Origin: JBBQTU01 sp038213005
GTDB taxonomy: Bacteria; Planctomycetota; Phycisphaerae; Tepidisphaerales; Tepidisphaeraceae
NCBI GenBank assembly: GCA_038213005.1
Contig: JBBQTU010000154.1
Location: 1 to 10,442 of the forward strand
Direction of reading: 5' to 3'
DNA: 10,442 nt
Under the pieces are notes generated by a model that ran no database searches, was not told the DNA's origin, and was given only the letters and a program-made list of their open reading frames with translations. The translations under genes were made by a program, and so were the position numbers. Positions 6,747 to 10,442 of the stretch are shown here, one piece after another; position 1 is the stretch's first letter; every line of letters starts with the position of its first letter.

Positions 6747-8141
6747 TCACACCGGGTGCAGCATCGCCGCCAGCATTGCCGGCAGCGGGCTCCCCGGCCG
6801 CCAGACGAAGTTGTTGGCCGGGTTGGCCGAGTCGCTGTAGCGCACCAGCGTGGGGCTGGCGGCATCCAGCACATACATCTGCAGCGAGTCGGTTGAGTCC
6901 ACGTTCCGCGGCTTCCACGTCCCGCCCCGGGCGGCCGAGATCGTGTTGGTGCCGGTGACCCAGGAACCCGTCGGCTTACCGGCGAGTCCCGTCACGGCGA
7001 AGATCTGCAAAGACGCACCGCCGTTGGCGAAGTCCGCCGCCGAAGTCGCGATCCCCGCGAACCCCAGGGCCACGCCAATCTGGATTTCCGTATCGCTCAT
7101 GCCGCCGACGCGAATCGCCCCGACGACGTTGCGCGTCTGAACTCGCGACGCGTCCAGGCTCCGGCCAACCGTGAGGCTGCCCAGCGCCTTGGCCGACGCC
7201 ACCGTCAGATTCAGGGCCCGACCCGCCACGCCGATCTGCCCGATCGCCCCCTGGTTGGTGGCAATCGTCAGCGTCGTCGCGTCCCCGCCGATCCAGACCC
7301 CGCCGATCGACTGCGAGACGCCGGGCGCCCCGGTGGCGAGGATCTCCCCGCTGGCGTTTCCGGTGGTGACCGAGCCGAACGTGCTGGCCTGCAGTTGCCC
7401 CCAGATCGCCCCCGCGGTGATGCTGCCGATCCGGCCGGTGGCTTGGATGTCGCCCAGTGTGCCGGCGATCGACATTGAGCCGATTGAGAAGGTGTTGGCG
7501 TTGGTGGACGTGTCACCGAGAATCATGGCCTCGCCGCTGTTACCCGGCAAAGACTCATCGGCCGCCGTTCCCGGCACATCCGCACGCCCGGTGATAATCA
7601 GGTTGTCGATCGACGGCGCATTCAGTTCCTGCCCGGCGTCCTGGACGCTCCAGTCGGCCAGTTGCAGTGTCGAAATCCGCTGCCCGTTGATCGTACCGGT
7701 GTAGAGGGCGACGTCGACCAGTACTCCAAGATTGATCGACACTTTGCTGGCTGGTGAGATCGGCGCATTGTCATCGTTGATCGTTATCTCGTGAGTGATC
7801 GTCGCCGATGGTCCGTTGATCGCCAGCATCGGCCCGAAGCATCGGATCTCGCCCAGCGTCACCAACCCATCGCCGCCGGCAGCGCGGGCGACGGTGATCC
7901 CCAGGATGGAACTCACCCCCGACCCCGACACCCAGATGTTGCGCGTTGCCGGATCGATCGGCGCAACCGTTCCGCCGCCGTTGACAACGATCCTCACCAG
8001 GTCGCCGTCGGTGTCGACGAACTTCTGCACCGAACCAGCCGACAGCAACTGCCGCGTTTCCAACGACTCCATCACCGGGGCGACCGCCCGGCTCATCTGT
8101 TTTGACCCGGACTGTTTCCCGTTGAGACGTAGCGCCGCCAT
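6747..8141 (-). CDS. LEPR-XLL-like planctomycete surface protein with beta-repeat body
   Basis: 464 residues from the ATG at 8141, chosen because AAGGAG lies 7 nt upstream; the frame stays open a further 20 codons without a comparable site. Residues 24-35 (MESLETRQLLSA) correspond to the LEPR-XLL motif near the N-terminus of many planctomycete extracellular proteins, here with Thr instead of Pro. FVDTDGDLVRIVVNGGG (41-57) resembles the DSDGD segments found after that motif. From about 158 to 350, short Gly/Ala/Ser-rich repeats with alternating Ile/Leu/Val recur (for example IGSMSIAGTLGDIQATG, 220-236, and ALGSLTVGRSLD, 319-330), suggesting a beta-helix or beta-solenoid. Cysteine is almost absent (one residue, C101). 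There is no obvious classical signal peptide and no sorting signal at the C-terminus (PAMLAAMLHPV). Likely exported or cell-surface; role unknown. It is divergent from the DUF481 gene and convergent with the sulfotransferase. Confidence 0.85.
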   Translation of the reverse strand: MAALRLNGKQSGSKQMSRAVAPVMESLETRQLLSAGSVQKFVDTDGDLVRIVVNGGGTVAPIDPATRNIWVSGSGVSSILGITVARAAGGDGLVTLGEIRCFGPMLAINGPSATITHEITINDDNAPISPASKVSINLGVLVDVALYTGTINGQRISTLQLADWSVQDAGQELNAPSIDNLIITGRADVPGTAADESLPGNSGEAMILGDTSTNANTFSIGSMSIAGTLGDIQATGRIGSITAGAIWGQLQASTFGSVTTGNASGEILATGAPGVSQSIGGVWIGGDATTLTIATNQGAIGQIGVAGRALNLTVASAKALGSLTVGRSLDASRVQTRNVVGAIRVGGMSDTEIQIGVALGFAGIATSAADFANGGASLQIFAVTGLAGKPTGSWVTGTNTISAARGGTWKPRNVDSTDSLQMYVLDAASPTLVRYSDSANPANNFVWRPGSPLPAMLAAMLHPV

Positions 8142-8201
8142 CTTCCTGCTCCTTCGCAAAAGGCAAAAGCATCCCCGCCCCCAAGTGAGCGACCTTGGCA
8201 C

Positions 8202-8231
8202 ATGATGGGCGCATCAGGCTGATTCGGTCAA
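8202..8231 (-). promoter_or_regulatory. Candidate promoter of the LEPR-XLL-like gene
   Basis: On the minus strand, TTGACC (8231-8226) and CATCAT (8207-8202) are 18 bp apart. The predicted start near 8195 gives a leader of about 54 nt. The spacer contains a small palindrome, ATCAG-G-CTGAT (8213-8223), which could be a regulator site. The -10 match is only 4 of 6, so this is tentative. Confidence 0.28.
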
Positions 8232-8301
8232 CGGCAGAAGTCGGTCGAAACCCACCTGCGGCTGTGTCTGCTTGCAGCGAAATCCACTGAAATCCAGCGC
8301 C

Positions 8302-8330
8302 TTGTCATGGCTGGCGAGCCGAATTATGTT
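8302..8330 (+). promoter_or_regulatory. Candidate promoter of the DUF481 gene, implying a leaderless transcript
   Basis: TTGTCA (8302-8307, 5 of 6 matches) and TATGTT (8325-8330, 4 of 6) are spaced by exactly 17 bp. Transcription would start at about 8337-8338, directly at the ATG of MKMRYSLLL. No Shine-Dalgarno sequence precedes either possible ATG (8326 or 8338), which agrees with a leaderless mRNA. Motif evidence only. Confidence 0.35.
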
Positions 8331-8337
8331 TCGCACC

Positions 8338-9459
8338 ATGAAGATGCGATATTCGCTCCTGCTGGCGTGTGCTCTGGTCAGCAGCACCCTGCTGGCCGAC
8401 GAGGTGTTGTTCAGCAATGGCGAACGCCTTGTGGGTACCGTAAAGAGTCTCGATGCCGGCAAGCTGACCGTTGCGTCCGATTCCCTTGGCGAACTGAAGG
8501 TTGATATCGCCAAGGTCAAGCGATTCACCGCCGACAAGCCTGCCACCATCGTCCTGAAGGACGGCAGCATTCTTTACCTCAAGATCGCCGCGTTCGAGAA
8601 TGGCCAGTTGCAACTCGCCCCGACCACCCAGCCGGTGGCGGCAGGACCGACAACCCGCCCGGCCACCCCGCGGCAGCCGCCCGTCGTGCGCGCGCCAGGC
8701 ACCACCGGCGCCCCGACGCCTGCCGCGACCGCGGCCGTGGCGGCTGGCTCGCTCCCGATCGCACAGGTCCAGAAGATCAACCCGCCGGCCCCGAAATGGA
8801 CCGGCTTCATCACCGCCGGCGCGGTCCTGACCCGCGGCAACAGCTATACCGACTCGGTCGCCACCGCCGTCGAGGCCAGCCGTCGTGGCGAGGACGACCG
8901 CATGACACTGGCCGGTGATTACGCCTACGGCCGGCAAAAGGACACCAGCACCGGCGAGCAGTTCACCAGCATCGACATGTGGAATGCCCTGGCGAAATAC
9001 GACTACTACTTTTCCAAGGACTGGTATGGCTACACTGGCGTGAAAGCCACCCACGACCGCGTCGCCGACCTGGAATTACGCCTGATGCCGTCCGCCGGCG
9101 TGGGCTATCAGTGGATCGAGAGCAGCCGCACCAACATCAGCACCGAAGTCGGCGGCAACTGGGTCTATGAGGAATATTCCAACCCCACCAGGACCAATGA
9201 ATACTTTGCCGCCCGCTTCGCCTACCACGTCGATCACAAGATCAACGACACCGTAAGCTTCATCCACAACTTCGAGTTTCTGCCGGATGTGAGCGACCCG
9301 GCCAACCACCTGATCAACAGCGACGCCGGCATCCGCACCAAACTCACAGATCGATTCTTCGCCGAATTCAAGATCTCGCTGAACTACAACTCCATGCCCC
9401 CCGACACCAAGGAGAACACCGACGTCCGCTACATGGCCAGCCTTGGGTATACGTTCTAA
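8338..9459 (+). CDS. DUF481 family outer-membrane beta-barrel protein (YdiY-like)
   Basis: 373 residues from the ATG at 8338. Residues 1-20 form a classical signal peptide (MKMRYSLLLACALVSSTLLA, cleavage before DEV). Residues 24-80 (FSNGERLVGTVKSLDAGKLTV and onward) form a small beta-rich domain often found before DUF481. A Pro/Ala/Thr-rich linker runs from about 93 to 151. The rest (WTGFITAGAVLTRGNSYTDSV, beginning at 154) is the DUF481 barrel with alternating aromatic strands. It ends in YMASLGYTF; the terminal Phe is the usual Bam-complex recognition residue of outer-membrane barrels. E. coli YdiY belongs to this family and is linked to acid/salt response; the substrate, if any, is unknown. 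An in-frame ATG at 8326 would give 377 residues, and one at 8344 is also possible. Neither upstream ATG has a good ribosome-binding site, and the promoter position favours 8338. The stop overlaps the stop of cysE on the other strand. Confidence 0.88.
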   Translation: MKMRYSLLLACALVSSTLLADEVLFSNGERLVGTVKSLDAGKLTVASDSLGELKVDIAKVKRFTADKPATIVLKDGSILYLKIAAFENGQLQLAPTTQPVAAGPTTRPATPRQPPVVRAPGTTGAPTPAATAAVAAGSLPIAQVQKINPPAPKWTGFITAGAVLTRGNSYTDSVATAVEASRRGEDDRMTLAGDYAYGRQKDTSTGEQFTSIDMWNALAKYDYYFSKDWYGYTGVKATHDRVADLELRLMPSAGVGYQWIESSRTNISTEVGGNWVYEEYSNPTRTNEYFAARFAYHVDHKINDTVSFIHNFEFLPDVSDPANHLINSDAGIRTKLTDRFFAEFKISLNYNSMPPDTKENTDVRYMASLGYTF

Positions 9460-10436
9460 ATCTGGAAATCCAGCGCATCGCCCCTGCGTGACCTGCGATC
9501 GCGATACCGCAGCTTCGGCGGCTCGGCGATCACCTGGTTCTGCGGCGGCACGCTGGTGGTGATAAAGACGTTTCCGCCAATCGTCGCCCCTTCGCCGATG
9601 ACGGTGTCACCGCCCAGGATCGTAGCCCCGGCGTAAAGCGTCACATTGTCTTCGATGGTCGGATGTCGCTTCTGCCCGCGAAGCGCCTGCCCGTAGGCCG
9701 GCGACAGAGCGCCCAGGGTCACGCCCTGATAAACCTTCACGTTCTTCCCGATGATCGTCGTCTCGCCGATCACCACGCCGGTGCCGTGGTCGATGAAAAA
9801 CCGCTCGCCCAGCGTTGCCCCGGGGTGAATGTCGATCCCCGTCACCGAGTGCGCGTATTCCGTCATGATGCGCGGCAGCATCGGCACATCCAGCTTGAAA
9901 AACACGTGGGCCAGTCGCTGCACCATGATCGCAAACACGCCCGGATAGCTGAATACCGTCTCGTCGGTGCTCTGGGCGGCCGGGTCGCCGTCAAACGCGG
10001 CCTGCACATCCTCCGCCAGCATCCGGCGAACCGCCGGCAACTGCTCCAGGAAGCTCGTAACGATCGTCCCGGCCTCGCTGTCACAGTCGGTGCATCCCCG
10101 CCGGTGCCCATGCCCCGCGATCGTCACCTGTTTGCGATACCGCAGGCAGCAGCGAACCTGCTCATAGAGCACATCCGTCAGCTCCATGATCAACTCGCCG
10201 ATCCGGTAGGTGATGTTCTCGCTGGTCAGCCCCTGCTTGCCGAAATAACCCGGAAACACGGCCTCCTGCATCAGTTCAACGCACTGGATGATGGCATCGC
10301 GACTGGGCAGATAGATACGGCTCAGGTGCTGCGTGCGCGGCTCGGCCACGACGCTCTTGACGATCTCGTCAACAATCCCGGGCAGCTTCCCGTTCAGATC
10401 CATGCGTTCCCTGGTGCCTCGCCGAATTTCCATCAT
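9456..10436 (-). CDS. cysE: Serine O-acetyltransferase, long form (cysteine biosynthesis)
   Basis: 326 residues. It transfers acetyl from acetyl-CoA to L-serine, giving O-acetylserine for cysteine synthase. An N-terminal helical region (about 15-195) contains DVQAAFDGDPAA (143-154) and YPGVFAIMVQRLAH (164-177). The left-handed beta-helix follows: TGIDIHPGATLGERFFIDHGTGVVIGET (199-226), with D202 and H217 spaced 15 residues apart like the Asp143/His158 pair of E. coli CysE. YQGVTLGALS (236-245), RHPTIEDNVTLYAGATILGG (257-276) and IGGNVFI (286-292) complete the coils. Unlike E. coli CysE (273 residues), it has a longer N-terminus with a Cys/His cluster (C96, C97, H109, H111, C115, C118). The basic C-terminus ends in Ile (DFQI), as in C-termini that dock into cysteine synthase. 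The first ATG (10436) has only 6 nt of upstream sequence in the window; an ATG at 10403, preceded by AGGGAA, is a real alternative giving 315 residues. Confidence 0.94.
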   Translation of the reverse strand: MMEIRRGTRERMDLNGKLPGIVDEIVKSVVAEPRTQHLSRIYLPSRDAIIQCVELMQEAVFPGYFGKQGLTSENITYRIGELIMELTDVLYEQVRCCLRYRKQVTIAGHGHRRGCTDCDSEAGTIVTSFLEQLPAVRRMLAEDVQAAFDGDPAAQSTDETVFSYPGVFAIMVQRLAHVFFKLDVPMLPRIMTEYAHSVTGIDIHPGATLGERFFIDHGTGVVIGETTIIGKNVKVYQGVTLGALSPAYGQALRGQKRHPTIEDNVTLYAGATILGGDTVIGEGATIGGNVFITTSVPPQNQVIAEPPKLRYRDRRSRRGDALDFQI

Positions 10437-10442
10437 GACAGG

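Noticed and set aside
8305..9054. Minus-strand open frame of 249 codons opposite the DUF481 gene
   Set aside because: Gly/Arg-rich antisense shadow; the plus-strand product has a signal peptide and a barrel with terminal Phe.
1..10442. CRISPR arrays, tRNA or rRNA genes, transposase genes
   Set aside because: I saw no regularly spaced repeats, cloverleaf sequences, rRNA signatures or DDE/Tn-type reading frames anywhere in the window.

Overview
The window is GC-rich, densely coding bacterial DNA and most likely comes from a planctomycete (Planctomycetota). The strongest clue is a secreted-type protein at 6747-8141 with an N-terminal LEPR-XLL-like motif (LETRQLLSA) followed by a DTDGD segment, a hallmark of planctomycete surface proteins. 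A DUF481 outer-membrane barrel, a long-form serine acetyltransferase and tandem family-2 glycosyltransferases fit this. I cannot name the species. A placement near Phycisphaerae is only a guess.

Layout. (1) Positions 1-2504, plus strand: the 3' part of a family-2 glycosyltransferase, overlapping by four bases (ATGA) a large protein with two GT2 domains. (2) 2505-2655: a short gap holding an 86-bp palindromic element. (3) 2656-5574, minus strand: two tandem paralogous polytopic membrane proteins of 481 and 467 residues that align almost without gaps. They look like GT-C-type enzymes or transporters of unknown function. (4) 5575-5915: a divergent intergenic region with a 184-bp imperfect inverted repeat between two candidate promoters. 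(5) 5916-6737, plus: a PAPS-dependent sulfotransferase. (6) 6747-8141, minus: the LEPR-XLL-type repeat protein. (7) 8142-8337: a divergent control region. (8) 8338-9459, plus: an outer-membrane DUF481 protein with a signal peptide and C-terminal Phe. (9) 9456-10436, minus: serine O-acetyltransferase (cysE). Its stop codon overlaps that of the DUF481 gene.

How it may work together. Two glycosyltransferases, two polytopic membrane proteins and a sulfotransferase in about 6.7 kb suggest assembly of a cell-surface glycan that may be sulfated. This is inferred from gene content and not shown directly. The LEPR-XLL and DUF481 proteins add extracytoplasmic or outer-membrane components. cysE is cysteine biosynthesis housekeeping, and its nearness to the sulfotransferase may be chance.

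The least explained items are the duplicated membrane protein pair, the two palindromic intergenic elements, and the possible leaderless start of the DUF481 gene.
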